A stretch of 64,000 bases of DNA from Molanna angustata (GCA_963576475.1 OY754973.1:6229052-6293051), one strand, 5' to 3'. Shown: positions 1 through 22,299, numbered from the stretch's first letter. The notes: generated by a model not told the origin, from the letters alone. Numbers and translations: made by a program.

Positions 1-33
1 ATGCCTCCTCAGCTGCTTTGGATGACCAAGTAC
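1..33 (-). CDS. PSAT1: PSAT1 exon 4 (partial, window edge)
   Basis: Acceptor TTGTTAG, then GTACTTGG. In phase with exon 3 it reads [11 protein letters not shown], as expected for the family. Continues beyond position 1. Confidence 0.9.
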
Positions 34-2542
34 CTAACAAAATAATTTTATTCCATTTATTAAACTAATTATTGTGACACAACATATATGTGAAGCTATA
101 GAGCACATTTGTTATTATGATAATAAAAACTTCCTCGCACCCTGCGCAAGTGGCGAATTTATGGCCGTATTCTTTTCTTCTATTTGCAATTTCTTCCAAC
201 TAAGCAGTGTTTCCAGCCCAGAGAAGCAATATTAGCGTGAGAAATTTATTGAAATAATTTCTCCACTGCTGAGGATCCAACCCAGGACACCCACACAGAA
301 ACCTACTTTGCCATGGCGGTCGGCATTATATTAATAAAAATATTTAAAATATAAAAATTCATCAGTGTGTTTGAAATTCAAACGATGATCATAAATTAAA
401 TATTATCAAACAGATAGTGACAGTATCAAAAATTACCAGTCACGACATAATCAGCAGTTCCTGTTTTAGAAATAAGATTCAAAGGAACGGCTGCGAACAT
501 TCCGGTACCACCTCCTTGCATGAAAATAATTTCATAATTATCCGGAACATTCCTAAAACAATCAGAATCATACACATTTACTATCGAACATATAAGTATT
601 TAAAAAATATTTTGCAACCATTTTTTTTTAATTAAAATGTTGATATCATAAATATAATATATTAAACTAATGTTACTCCTAAATACATTAAACTTTAATT
701 CAAATAAATATTATTCTCTGACAAAAATAATTGTCGTTTTGTTGAAAAAAAAAATGCATTTAACCATCAATTAAATTGTACCTACATGATGGCAAATATA
801 CAATAAAACAAATATCCGATATTAATATACATACATACCATCTTTCCATGTGTTCCTAATGGGTTATGCAGAGAGAAATAAACGCTATATTTTTCTATCA
901 TGGCACACATCCATCGCCTCAACTTTCATACATCATCTCAAACATGTTCGTTTGTTGTTCAAGCTTCTTACATTTCTCCCTTTCAGAATATTGTTCACAT
1001 GGTTGAGCCATCCCATTCTTGGACAGCCCCAACCTCTCATTCCATTCCTGTCTGCATTATATATTTTCTTCATCTGGCGTTCCTCATTCATTCTCCCCGT
1101 GTGTTCACTTTCATTCTATTGATGACATTTATTTATGTACACATTTTTTCCTAATGTCCTCATTTCTACAACGTCTTGTTACATAATATTCTTCTCAACA
1201 ATCTCATTTCAACTGCATTTATTCTGCTTTAATGCGTCTTCTGCCATGTCCACCATTTATGAAAAGCAACATTGACTTCCTTTGATATGTTATAATCATT
1301 CATTGCTTATATTATTACTGCATTCACCTTGTTTTCTGCCATTACTCTTTTTTCACTATCCTTTATATTAAAATATTTAAATATAATCTAACATGGTGTA
1401 GTACCTAGTAATAATAATTAGAATGTGAAGTAGTAATAATATAGTCTGCTGATCCAAAAGGGTTCGATTCCCGGTGGAGACACAGTTTTTAATTATGTTT
1501 TCAGTCTGGATCTGTGAGACGGTTAATATCGTAAGTCTACAGAATGTAGCAACTTGTTATTGGGTTCGTCTTAAATTAATATTTGACATAGTACCTTGTT
1601 AGTTGCCCGAGAATCGACATAAATTAAAATTAAAATGATTCTGGATCGTTCCAAGGGCATTCATTGCTTAATTTGTGTTGTGTTGATATTGTGAACTTAC
1701 ATTAATTCTTTGACTAATGCCTGGCAGTCATCATTAATTTTTTTATAGTGAGCAGATCTATGGCTCATTTCCATTACACTAATTTGTGAACTTCCATATT
1801 GAATCAGTTCTTTTTGGACATCCAATAGCACCTATAAAATTTGAAAAATATACATATTACTGATATTTTTTTGGGGAATGTACGAAGAAATAAAATACTA
1901 TTATTTTATGGGAATTCAATAGGTACAGATTTTTATTGACATATTTTATTAAGTTTTGAATAATATTTTGTAAGCATGTCTCTTTTATGAGTGAACTTTT
2001 AGCCGAGAAGGGGGGTGATTTGCAAAAATTTTCAAAAAAACCAACGAAGCAAAAAGACACAAATTTGCGCTCTGCGCAACCGGAAGCTCGTTCAAGATGT
2101 TTGGCGAAAATTTATATCTGTTTTAAGAAATAAATAATCAATTTCACAAAAAATATGCGCGCAAACAACAAACTCATACTATATGAAAAATATCTCATTT
2201 ATATTACAGCAAAAAATAAAATGTATATCTTGGTATTTCGTAAGACAAAAAATAATTTCCTATGCAATTGTTAATGAATGCTCACGCCAATCTGAATCAA
2301 AGAATAAACTAAACTTTATTTTGTCTCTTTCTATCACGAACAACATACATATTGAATGAGAAAGAGACGGTTAATTGAATTTGACACTTGTTTAATAACA
2401 GAAACGTGGATGACTGAAAAATATTTACTAAGCACAAGAATAGATAAGAAAGATTAAATTCACAACAAACATAAAAAAAAACATTTTATACCTCTTCTGG
2501 TAATTTTGCCGGTCCCGCACCAAAATTCAAAACGGATGTCAT
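1..2542 (-). CDS. PSAT1: Phosphoserine aminotransferase, 5' part (exons 1-4, runs off window)
   Basis: PLP-dependent class-V aminotransferase of cytosolic serine synthesis: 3-phosphohydroxypyruvate plus glutamate gives O-phosphoserine plus 2-oxoglutarate. Minus-strand exons are 2542-2492, 1831-1701, 552-437 and 33-1 (incomplete). All visible introns are GT-AG and the reading phase is continuous (0, 2, 1), giving residues 1-110 of a protein usually about 365 long. Residues 6-17 read [12 protein letters not shown], the hallmark N-terminus of the family. Exon 2 has [11 protein letters not shown], and exon 3 has [17 protein letters not shown], the glycine-rich cofactor-phosphate loop. Exon 4 begins [11 protein letters not shown]. 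The ATG at 2542 was chosen because it precedes the conserved N-terminus directly. The Schiff-base lysine lies beyond the window. Introns 1-3 hold a MITE, a LINE fragment and SINEs. Identification by motif recognition is very secure. Confidence 0.95.
170..335 (-). repeat. SINE-3 copy (PSAT1 intron 3)
   Basis: On the minus strand it starts GCCGACCGCCATGGCA and contains a degenerate B-box-like GGGTTGGATCC, then GCTTCTCTGGGCTGGAAACA. It matches the plus-strand copy at 42482 in layout and wording, so it is a tRNA-headed SINE. Confidence 0.6.
437..552 (-). CDS. PSAT1: PSAT1 exon 3
   Basis: The acceptor is TTTTAG and the donor is GTAATT. Encodes [20 protein letters not shown] and then the start of the large domain. 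116 nt. Confidence 0.95.
835..1110 (-). mobile_element. LINE fragment, family a (PSAT1 intron 2)
   Basis: Same family as 39655-39955 and 63872-64000. Read on the minus strand these copies give the C-terminal end of a non-LTR retrotransposon ORF, with an RMNEE..KKIYRA block, a GRPRKG-like block and a [11 protein letters not shown] block in the better copy. This copy is decayed. Confidence 0.6.
1440..1612 (+). repeat. SINE-1 copy, 5'-truncated (PSAT1 intron 2)
   Basis: Contains CTGCTGATCC, a B-box GGTTCGATTCCC, then TCTGGATCTGTGAGACGG and the end block GTTAGTTGCCCGAGAA. It shares this order with the fuller copy at 50402. Confidence 0.65.
1701..1831 (-). CDS. PSAT1: PSAT1 exon 2
   Basis: The acceptor is TTTATAG and the donor is GTAAGT. 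Encodes [13 protein letters not shown] followed by the MEMSHRS motif. 131 nt, ends in phase 2. Confidence 0.95.
1993..2106. mobile_element. Small MITE copy (PSAT1 intron 1)
   Basis: Shares TTTGCGCTCTGCGCAACCGG and the terminal GTTCAAGATGTTTGGCG with 51211-51327, where both terminal inverted repeats are visible. The left terminus here is eroded. Confidence 0.5.
2492..2542 (-). CDS. PSAT1: PSAT1 exon 1
   Basis: Encodes residues 1-17, ending ...AKLPEE, followed by a GTATAA donor. Phase 0. Confidence 0.93.
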
Positions 2543-3248
2543 GGCGACAGTTTAAATTTCGATAATCGAATTCCCGCGTTCAAATTCCAGAGCCGACCGC
2601 ACAAACAGGCGGCAGTTTTTAAACTGTCTCAAACTGTCTGTTTTCTGTCTTGTTTCTTTTTGTCGCTAGCCGCTTCGTTCACAAAACTCGTTTGACCGAC
2701 TTGTATTCCAATGTATTGGTACGTGACGTACGTGTAATATTAGTAATATACATACATACATAATTATTAACAAAGAATATAATTATTATACTAGTACGTA
2801 TTATAAATAAATTATAATAGTTCAATGTGTCTCGCGACTCGCGGAAAGACTTGACTCGAGAACTCGAGTAAAAATTACTATATCTTCAAAACTCGTGTAG
2901 TTGTATGGTTTGGTACTACATTATAAAATGACGATTGGTTCATTGGTTAAAATTTAAACGTAAAAAGGTCGAAGATCAAACTAGGTCATCTAAGATCATC
3001 GAATCAAGTGTATTATAATATTATGGTTATGTGTTTTATGAAAACAGTTTTGTTTTTCTTTAAAATTAAACGAAGTTATTTCTAAATGCATCGCTTTTCT
3101 ATATTTACTAGAAATTATTATATTTTCATCAATTTTCATCTTAATTTCTTCTGAGCAACTGCGCAAACTAACACACAAATCCCAGTCGTATATTCTGAAT
3201 AAAAAAATCTATATAAATTTAGTTTGTAGGTATCTAAATAGATACAAG
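2543..3248. other. Upstream region of PSAT1, no further gene seen
   Basis: About 700 bp 5' of the PSAT1 start codon. The first 200 bp is relatively GC-rich (GTCGCTAGCCGCTTCG) and probably contains the promoter, but I cannot place a start site. Confidence 0.35.
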
Positions 3249-4156
3249 CTAGATGCATGTAACACTAACACATGAGATCCAACTGTCGATGGTGATAGTA
3301 TGTATAATTGAAGAGAAGAATACGTACCGAACTATAAACATTTTATGATATTTTGTTTTCCATATAAAACATGTAGGTATATAATATGTCAGAATAGGAT
3401 AGAATGAAGGTCAGTCTTTTTTTTCCTACCCAGAATATAAAAACAGCATGATGGTATGCATGTGTATTAAGTATCAAACTATTGAGTCCCCGTAGATATT
3501 GTGTAGTGTAGATATACTTACTGCCTTACCAATTGTATGAAACGAAGTCGTCACTAAATTCAATATTTATCAAAATTGTAAAAAAAATAGTTTGAGCTGT
3601 TCTTGTTTTTTTTTATAGCAAATGAAATTATCTAGTGGGGATTTTTTGGCTTTTTCGATATTTTAAAAATATTTGAAAATAAAGACAGTTAAAAAAATAA
3701 AAGTTTTTCTTTATAAAAAAATGTTTGAGAAACGCTTGAGATATTGTATTTTTCTATATTTATACCTATTTACAGGGTTCTAGCTTATACGGTTATTGAG
3801 ATATATGAAAAAATAAAGTAAAAATTCAAAAGTTGATAACCCCTGACAAAAACAAAAATTCAAAATTCTGAGTATTAAAGTTTTGTAGGCCTGTAACTAG
3901 CTATATATTCCGAAATTTTGAGCTCTGTGAATTGAGCGGATCAAAAGTAATAAGGGGGGGGGGGGACACTCACACACGCACACAGACACACAGACACACT
4001 AAATGTTCTAATCCTAATTCTGAGTAAATCAATATATGGAACATATATATGCTGCGAAGCCTCTAAGTTGGTGTTTTTTTACTTCAAAGTTGGAAAAACT
4101 GTGAAAAATATAGCCCCTGCATACAAGTCTCGCGTATCTTGGCTTGATACTTATGC
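3249..4156 (-). mobile_element. Helitron-like element copy A, 5'-truncated
   Basis: Minus-oriented member of the family best seen at 25642-26623. Its 3' terminus (CTAG, then hairpin and GATCCAACTGTCGAT) is at 3249. It has the shared internal blocks ATTCTGAGTAAATC and TGCTGCGAAGCCTC. It stops at about 4156 before the family's 5' end. A short plus-oriented internal fragment follows at about 4165-4290. It contains a G12 run near 3955 and a CA-rich stretch after it. Confidence 0.7.
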
Positions 4157-4979
4157 CTTTTAGTTAATTTTTTCATATATCCCATAAATCATAAAAGCTA
4201 GAACGCTGAAAATTGGTATAAATCAATAAATAGATAAATACAAAATCTCAAACTAATTATTTAAAAAAAGTGGGAGTTTTTCCAACTTTTTTTATTACCT
4301 ATGAAAAACCATGGGGGTATATGAAAAACATTTTTATATGTCTAGTTGCATGTAACACATGAGATCCAACTGTCGATAGCGATAGTATCTATAGTTGAAG
4401 AATAAGTACCAAACTATAAACCCATAAATACAAATTATTTAATATTTTAAGATATTTGGTTTTCTATACAGCATATGTACCTAGGTATGTATGTTAAGAT
4501 AAGATAGTACGGAGGTCAGTCCTTTGATCCTACCCAGAATATGAAAACAGGATGATGGTATGTATGTATGTTTGGAGATGAGTATCAAACAATTAAGTCT
4601 TCTTAGATATTGTGTGTAGGCGACTGCCATACAATTTGTATGAAACAATGTCGTCACTAAATTCAATTTTTTAAAAAATTGAGATGTGCTAATATAATGT
4701 TAATATTTTTTATAGAAAATTAAATTATCTAGTTGGGGTGTTTCGGCTTTTTTCGATATTTAAAAAAAATGGAAATATATGCAGTTAAACTCATAAATTT
4801 ATCATAAAAAAAATATTTTTCTTAATAAAAAATGCTTTAGAAACCTTGGAATTTTTTCAAAAAAACTAATTTGAAATTTTGTATTTGTCTATGTTTATAC
4901 CAAATTTCAGCGTTCTAGCTTTTATGGTTTCTGAGATACATGGAAAAATAAATCAAAATTTCAAAAGTTGATAACCCCT

Positions 4980-5505
4980 ATGGAGATCGCGATACCACTT
5001 CCACGCCGGTAGCGTTATAGAACCCATTGGTCCTGTTCACCCCCAGACGCAGCCGCAACGTCGGACAACACAAAATATCCACTATCCATCGGGTTCAACC
5101 ACTGCCCCCGAGAATCCAACCTACAACGGCGGGGCAACCGCTCAAGATCGGCAGCAGGGGCAAGCCCCTAGGCACAGCGATCGAACGGAAGGGCTTGTCC
5201 CCGCACCCCTCGGTCCTCGTGTTGGCGTCCGAAGGCTTGGCGGGCTAACACCGGGGGCATCCGACACAATCATCACCTGTCAGATTTGACGTCACAATTG
5301 TCAACACAGGATGTCTGACCCGACGTCTGCGCCGGCGGTGTGCCCGAACCAAACAACATTCGCCACAGTTGACGAGTCACTGCCGAGCGAGACTAGAGGC
5401 GTTCGTCCTGCTCTTCTCTAAGTACAGAATTGATGAGGGCACAACAGCGTCGGCCGCCCACTCCCGCCTTTACTGCCTAGGCCCTTAGAGCCGCAACCTA
5501 GGCTC
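4980..5505. mobile_element. GC-rich insertion with 15-bp target-site duplication
   Basis: Sharply GC-richer than its surroundings and absent from other family copies. It is flanked by the direct repeat AAGTTGATAACCCCT (4965-4979 and 5506-5520), so it is a transposed insert. No poly-A tail and no clear protein. A truncated non-LTR element or SINE-like retroelement is most likely. Confidence 0.7.
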
Positions 5506-5735
5506 AAGTTGATAACCCCTGACTGAAACAAAAATTCACAATTCTGAGTATAAAAGTTTTGTAAGCCTATTTATATATTCTGAAATTTTGGGCTCTGTAA
5601 ATTGAGCGTATCAAAAGTTATAAGGAGGGGACGGACAGACATACAGACACACAAAACTCACATAAAATGTTCTACTCCGAATTCTGAGTAAATCCATGTA
5701 TGGGAACATATATGCTGCGAGGCCTCTAGTTATAC

Positions 5736-5999
5736 CTATAATTCTTCTTCTTCTTCTTCTTCAGCCCTCTGTCTTCCACTGCTGGATATAGGCCTCTTCC
5801 ATATTCTTCCACTTCATAATTAATCAACAATAATAATTCAAAGTCTAACGAAAGCTTGAATGTTTAAGAGTATTTTTTATAGTAACTATTTTCGTTTCGT
5901 CAGACTTTAAAATATTTCTTATCCTAATCGGCAACGCGTTAATAATATGCGGTACAAGATGTTTCCTGGTACGATCTCCATACACGTTGTTTGTCTTTG
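5736..5999. repeat. Unclassified repeat nested in Helitron copy B
   Basis: Begins with a (TTC)n tract and contains CCACTGCTGGATATAGGCC, a phrase resembling a common lepidopteran retroelement. It interrupts Helitron sequence that resumes at ATTAGCATGCAAAAAGTCC. Confidence 0.45.
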
Positions 6000-6129
6000 G
6001 TGTTATTAGCATGCAAAAAGTCCACTACGCCATACAAAATGTTCCTTCGTACACGCAACTTCGCATCTTGGCTTAATAATGTCGATTCATTCAGATAATT
6101 GAATTCTCATGAACGAATCGACAGTTGGA

Positions 6130-6555
6130 TAAATGTATGTGTTCAACTGCTTACATTTCCAAAGTTTTAAAAATATCGAAAAAACGCCGAAACACCCCAA
6201 CTATATAATTACATCGCAATCATAGTAGTACATCGCAATTTTTTTTACGATTTTTATAAAAATTGAATTTAGTGACGACATCGTTTCATACAATTTGTAA
6301 GGCAGTAAACACCACACTCTCACTCAATAGTTTGATACCTACATAATCTACAAACATACATCATGCTGTTTTCATATTATGGGTGGGAAAACACTGTCCT
6401 CCATACTATCCTATCCTAACATACATACCTACATGTTATGTAAAACGAAATATCTTAAAACATTTATTAATTTGTGTTTATAGTTTGGTACGTATTCTTC
6501 AATTATACATACTATCGCCATCGACAGTTGGATCTCATGTGTTACATGCAACTTG
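6130..6555 (+). mobile_element. Helitron-like element copy C, 3' half
   Basis: Plus-oriented 3' half, abutting the 5' end of copy B head to head. It ends CATGTGTTACATGCAACT with the final CTAG changed to CTTG. Confidence 0.65.
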
Positions 6556-6825
6556 TATAGATGTAAACTTCTGTCGGCGATACAGAAATATCGGGTCCAA
6601 GTTTGTGGAAGCGTATGGGATGGGACTGCTGCAATAGAAGCGACGATGACGTCATGTTTTTGATTAGTTGAAGGTTTCGTAATGCGAAAGGGAGGTGAGC
6701 ATGTTGATCAAAAAATTTATCAAAATTAACGTCATTAAAATCTAACACTGTACATAAAATTGAAGTAAAATATACAAAAATAACTTATTTTTTCTCTATT
6801 TAGACAATTTAATCAGTTAACTTGT

Positions 6826-7116
6826 ATGGCTGAGAACACTCGGGTGAAGAGCCAACCAAAAAAAAATGCGAAACCTTTATCTAACCGTAACCAAAAACAT
6901 AATAGAGCTGGCTGCGAGCTTCTGAAAAGTACTTGCTGTGTAGGTATTTGTTGTAATTCATTAACTCTATATGTGTTGTTGTTATCATGGGAAATTTTTG
7001 ATTACGCTAAAAGATGGGACGACGCGATGTATTATATAAATTTGTATATTTATCGATGTTTAGGTATTCGTCTTTACAGTAATATTTTACACTATATTAT
7101 AATTGACACAATTTGA
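6826..7116 (+). CDS. Possible small membrane protein ORF (uncertain)
   Basis: A 96-codon ORF. Residues 1-28 are basic and polar (KSQPKKNAKPLSNRNQK). Residues 34-56 are Cys-rich and hydrophobic (TCCVGICCNSLTLYVLLLSW), possibly one membrane segment, followed by an acidic/aromatic stretch. I recognise no family. It lies between decayed transposable elements with no visible promoter, so it may be chance or a repeat remnant. Confidence 0.2.
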   Translation: MAENTRVKSQPKKNAKPLSNRNQKHNRAGCELLKSTCCVGICCNSLTLYVLLLSWEIFDYAKRWDDAMYYINLYIYRCLGIRLYSNILHYIIIDTI

Positions 7117-7418
7117 AGGGGTATAATTTTTCTTAAAGGCTGACGAGTCTTCCGAATTCACTAATAACTTAATGTAGTAATCTTCCTTAACATGACGATT
7201 ATCAAAATGTAGCCTGTAGAGATGGAATGGACGAAGAATATCATGATTCCTCAGTAACAAAAATACCAACTAGCACGGCACAGAATTTCCTCTCGTGGCA
7301 CCGTCTGCAAGTGCCCACATGATATGATGCAATATCGAAGTACATATATGTAAGTAGACAAATATACTAACAATAATCATCATATAGAGTGAAAGCTTTG
7401 AAATAACTGCTATGTATG

Positions 7419-10150
<2,732 letters not shown>

Positions 10151-10461
10151 GGTGCCAAGAATAAATTACCCTTCATCAATTTTCACAAATGTATTTATTT
10201 TCTATACTAGCAACATCAATTTTATCTGTCACAGTTTGTTATCTGTCACATTTCACGTTTTAGTGATTAGTATAGGAAATATTGTATTTTTTTATTTTGT
10301 TATCTGAAATATCGTCGTAAATTTAATATATTTAATGAACGTTGAAAAATATACATTGCTCTATTTTGTATTCGATTTTGAAATAATCATTTGATTATAT
10401 GTAATAATAATAATAATATTATTTCAATGATGTATTATGTATTTCCAATAACCTGGTTTAC

Positions 10462-10476
10462 CACGTGACCTCAGTT
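10462..10476 (+). promoter_or_regulatory. MRI1: Candidate MRI1 core promoter (E-box and initiator)
   Basis: The palindromic E-box CACGTG (10462-10467) is followed by TCAGTT (10471-10476), which fits the arthropod initiator consensus, 43 bp before the start codon. Position and consensus only. Confidence 0.3.
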
Positions 10477-10518
10477 TTGTGCTTTTAATATTTGTTTTTG
10501 AAGAAATATTGTATCAAC

Positions 10519-17827
<7,309 letters not shown>

Positions 17828-17952
17828 CAAAATTAATAATGTTATAGCTTGCCTTGTGCCCCTAATATGATTAATTTCTAGATTTTGCTAAAAATATATT
17901 AATATGATACATTTATACACTGTTGATCATGTATATTTTATATATTTTTTAT

Positions 17953-17958
17953 AATAAA
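17953..17958 (+). terminator. MRI1: MRI1 polyadenylation signal AATAAA
   Basis: The first canonical AATAAA after the MRI1 stop codon, 126 bp downstream. Confidence 0.6.
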
Positions 17959-18944
17959 GCATTTGCTAAACATTTTTGATTTTTTATTAGTAAATGTACT
18001 CTTAAATATTAAAGGCTGAAAGGATTTTCCAGTTGAATTACTTACTTACTTTGCGGGTCCGGATCCCAGTCCATGCTACTCAAGTAGGCAGAATTGGATA
18101 TCGCCTTGTCATTCCGGACAGTTCAATTAGTAAGTATACATTTTTTTTATAATTTGTCCTTGCAGCCTTTATAATTAAAAATAACCAAAATATATGTATT
18201 TACGTATTTATCTTCCATAATGTATAAATTATTTAATTTTTTATAGTATCATACCTTCATGATGTTTTATATATTGTATTACATATTTTGAAATTTGAAC
18301 AAAAATAAATCATTGTCTTGAATAAAAAAAATCCATAAAATTTCCATTATTATTATTACTTAAATGGCTCTTGTAACTCTCAAATGGAGGAAAATTGGCC
18401 AGACTCAAGTTTGTTATAAAGTCGTACATTTGTTACTTGCATATTAAATTTCTAAAATAAATAATATGTAGTGGAAGCAAGGGTATTACCGGTCACCTAT
18501 GGGAATAGTTGAATAAAATCTATATTAATAAACATATCTTTATTATATTACACTTATACAAAACTTTCATTATTCTTTTAACAATATCACTTTAATTAAG
18601 ATCAATTCTATAGTTATTTTTGGAATGACCGTTGATTAAAAACAACTGGGTTTGACCGGTAATATCAACACTGGTGGGTAATAGCAGTCAGTTTGCGTAC
18701 AATACCAATCAAGTACGATGTAAACACATTTTGCATATATAAACAAATTACATTTCTGCCCATATGACGTCTTAAAAAGTCCAAAAATGATACATCGAGT
18801 GGCCGAATGCGATGCGAGCTATGGGTGTGAAAATTAAAAAGAATTATGGCTAACTTAGGTATCTATAATTTGTAAAATAGGTTCATTTTTACTAAGTTTT
18901 GCATTACCTGCAAAATATTTCAGCCATTCCACAAAGTAACTCAT

Positions 18945-19435
18945 TTATCGAGTCATTTTATTTTTGTACAATGCGCCACATGGTTCATCTTTCTCTAACG
19001 AGTTTGAATGTCTCTGGTGAGAATAAATTAACATCAGTGGTATAAATGCCCCAGTACCACTCATTGTATACAATGCTCTAATATTGCGACCTGTTCTCCA
19101 CTTGTTATAGAACCTACTCTTTTTTCTCTGCATGAACCGCTTTAACCAATCCTTTCCAGCAATACATAATGTGTCATTAAAGTTTTGCTTTATTTTATTT
19201 AGCTGTGCATATTGGTAAGCATTTTTTATTTTCTGAATACCAGTAACTCCATAAAAAATATTTGATAATAATTTTAATACTGAAGCCACATTATCTTCTT
19301 GATGCTTATTAAAAAAGGATTTTCATCCAGTTGTGGAGTGTCAGTGTTTTACTTTTTCAATTCTCTACTAATTTGAAAGCTTTAGCTAAGAATGTTTTGA
19401 GTATTAAGATCGCTATTTCTTCTTTGTGGCATTCT
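18945..19435 (-). pseudogene. pogo/Tigger-like transposase remnant
   Basis: A minus-strand ORF of 114 codons at 18945-19289 contains QYAQLNKIKQNFN..LCIAGKDWLKRFMQRK, which is the CENP-B/pogo helix-turn-helix signature (the long form is interrupted here). It then joins RNIRALYTMSGTGAFIPLMLIY, resembling the start of the DDE domain (family pattern AMSA.G.FIPP). The segment that normally separates these blocks is missing, so there is an internal deletion. More N-terminal-like sequence (SFQISREL) lies out of frame at 19290-19435. Not functional. Confidence 0.6.
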
Positions 19436-19489
19436 AAAATAAAGAAAAATAAGTCAAATTATCATAAAAAACATATTTTTATATAATAC

Positions 19490-20285
19490 TTCATGACCAA
19501 GTATGGGTAATACTAAACTCTCCACACCATAGGAAGTGTTCATTTTTTCTTCTTGAAAGGTTGACAATTTCTGGATGCATAGTTATGAAGTGAATTTCTA
19601 TTAGATTTGTAAACAAACATAAGATTCCCAGTGGACAAAAGTTTTCACAATACACCATACACACATAAACATTGTCACGAAACTCATAGTAGGTATGCAC
19701 TTTCTACGTTATACCCGTTGAAAAATTGATGTAAAAAATTGCATTACTAGCAAGATGAGTATGTATGAGACAGTGTATCAATGTTGATGAAGGCTTTGTA
19801 TATGTGCCAAGATAGAAGAATGTGGTGTTCGGTTCTCACTGCCTACCATTTGAGGAAGATAGAAGTGGAGAGTAAAAAGATACACTTGTCTAGAGACACA
19901 TACAATATCAATATGAAATTTATCACTCAATTTTCCCATACAGAAGCTATTTTACTTCTGTTATATACATTTTTCATACACATGAAATTTATTTCACATT
20001 TATATGGCAGACCATAGATTTTTTTCTTTAAATTTTAACAATCCTTGAATGCATTTTTGATGAGTGTATTTTTATTGCATCAAAATTTTAAACAGTATAA
20101 AAATACCTCGATTTTCCAGACCGTGAGAGCATTTTGAAAATTTGGACAGATGAAATCATAGAGAAGAAATTAATAGATATCTATGGAGAGCTAATCAGCT
20201 CTAAGTTTATGGACTTTACAAATATGCTATCAATATGAAGTCAATCGGACTTATAGTTTGAGCTGCAGAGAGGACACCAAAAAAA
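19490..20285 (+). repeat. Unclassified dispersed repeat, plus copy
   Basis: Shares blocks with 44490-45070 in inverse orientation: GATTTTCCAGACC.T..GAGCATTTTGAAAATTT, AAATTAA..GATATCTATGGA and GACTTCATATTGAT (reverse). A LINE family-a scrap (CCAAGATAGAAGAATGTGG) sits at 19775-19860 inside it. Confidence 0.5.
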
Positions 20286-21090
20286 AAACAATGTAAACGA
20301 TGAATTCATAATGCAGGAAAATTACAGCATTTAACACTCGCCTATTATTTTCACAACTCTGATTAATATACTAATTCGGTTTGAAATTGACACATATCCA
20401 CACCTAACGCTGACTCAGAACTTCTTGAGTAATTTATTTATTTATTTAATATAAAGAGACACCAACAGAACACTGAACAACACAAACAAAGAAATCATGA
20501 AACAAAAAAATAGAATCTCCAGTGCTCTAATAACAGGTATCTCTCGCATGGCTATTGTGCATAGTTAGGTAGCTAAAATCAACGTCTCCCGAGCATACAA
20601 ATTATAACAAAAAAAAAATACATTACACTGCACAATTAAAACGAAAGTTTAAAATACACATATACAAAAATTGAACCGAAAAAAAAAATAGATCTTGGCC
20701 CATCATATTTTAAGGAATAAAAATAGACAATTTATCAAGGGTTAATTTCTATAAAATTATGTACATCAGTATCAGTTGGGACCTATAATAATACTTTAAA
20801 CTGTCACAACGATTCAGGCGCGACGCGCCTACACTCACCCATACACTGCAGACAGAATCAGGCAGAATGTCATTGTATTGGTAGGTGCATACGCAAATGC
20901 AATGTAACGACGGTCAAAAGAGAACATCGCGTCGCGAACAATATCGCGAACTCGGAAAAAAAACAGAAAAACCAAAAATAATAAAACAAAGAAGTGTGCA
21001 TCCTGGGGGGTGTTATTTTATTTTTTCTTTCCTCTTTCTTTCCTTTTTGGACTTGGCAGCATGCCCGTCTAACTTTAATAGTGTTTTAGG

Positions 21091-21130
21091 AAGAAATTGA
21101 TTCTTCGATTAATCGAAGAATCAATTTCTT
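21091..21130. repeat. Perfect 40-bp palindrome, no loop
   Basis: AAGAAATTGATTCTTCGATT followed directly by its reverse complement, immediately upstream of the repeat at 21136. Confidence 0.95.
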
Positions 21131-21135
21131 GGTAT

Positions 21136-21440
21136 TTTTTAACAGATTTTTAATTATCTCAAAAGAGACGAAGTTGGAATATTTATTGTAGGAGAACCGG
21201 GAAATCAAGGCACCTACAGGGCTTACGACCTGTCATCGGCTGGTTTACGTGATCACTTTATGCGCTTGCGCAACGTTCACCAATTATGCCTTTTTAATGA
21301 GATCCCTATCAATTCAATTTTGAAAGTTCTATATATTGTAATACTGAAATTCTTTTCGCTTGAAAATAATGAATTTTTACTACAGCCATCTATGGGTGAA
21401 ATTATGAACAACAATCTTATTATTTTTTTATTTATTTTAC
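21136..21440 (+). repeat. Single-arm copy of the repeat that forms the 916-bp palindrome
   Basis: From TTTTTTAACAG through GTTGGAATATTTATTGTAGG and the CCATCTATGGGTGAAATTAT block it is nearly identical to 47415-47705. It diverges after CTTATTATTTTT. It contains no mirrored arm. Confidence 0.8.
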
Positions 21441-22299
21441 AATTTCTTGGATCAAAAGAATCTATTTTTACAATCGATACTAAGTGATGTATCGAGATTC
21501 GATTTTTATGATGTGATAAGATTTTTTTACTCTTAAAATATTTTTCGAGTTGACCGGTATTACCCAGTCTCCCCTTCGCACATTTACTGATATACAGATA
21601 GGTAGGTACCAAATATATTATTATTGTAAACGTCAAATTATTTCGAACAAAAAATCATACTAGCAACACTTGACTTAAGTTACCATATATACATTTTTTT
21701 AATATAACAATCCTATTTTATGGGAAATAAAAGTAACATAATATCCTCTTTGAAGGTTTATATTTTTAGATGCCTATTCAATCATAGTGTTTTTAAAGAT
21801 AATTATTTCATATTATTTCTTGGGAAATTAACTCATTGTCAAATATTTACCAATCTGCTTATTTTTTAAAACATTGTCTTACGAAATGTACTCTCACTAT
21901 AACTAAAACGTAAAAACCAAATAAACATATCATAGCGGCGAGTCAATTGGCTTTTGTGACAGTGTTAAAAATATTTCTCTGAGAAAAACGATGCTTAATC
22001 GAACGATATTAAAAATATTTATAACCGCTTTCACAAAATACGAACAATCGTTAAATCGAGATATTTATGACAAATTAGTGTTAATGAAAACAAAACCCGG
22101 GACCTACTGTAACTCAAGAATCAGATCAACTAAAAAACAAAGACCTCTGTTTTTAAAAAAAACATTAGTTTGTTAGTTTAATGTGAAATAAAAACAAATT
22201 CAAGTTTTTAATAATTTACATTTTGACGAAACCTGGAATTATTTTTTTAAGCTAGCAACTCTATATATAGTACATACTACAGTACATACCAAATGAAAT

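Larger units (their letters stand above)
4342..6129 (-). mobile_element. Helitron-like element copy B with two nested insertions
   Basis: The 3' end CTAG is at 4342-4345. The 5' end (minus-strand TCCAACTGTCGATTCGTTCA) is at 6129. It is longer than the roughly 980-bp copies because it carries a 526-bp insertion (4980-5505) and about 260 bp of other repeat (about 5736-5999). Confidence 0.75.
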
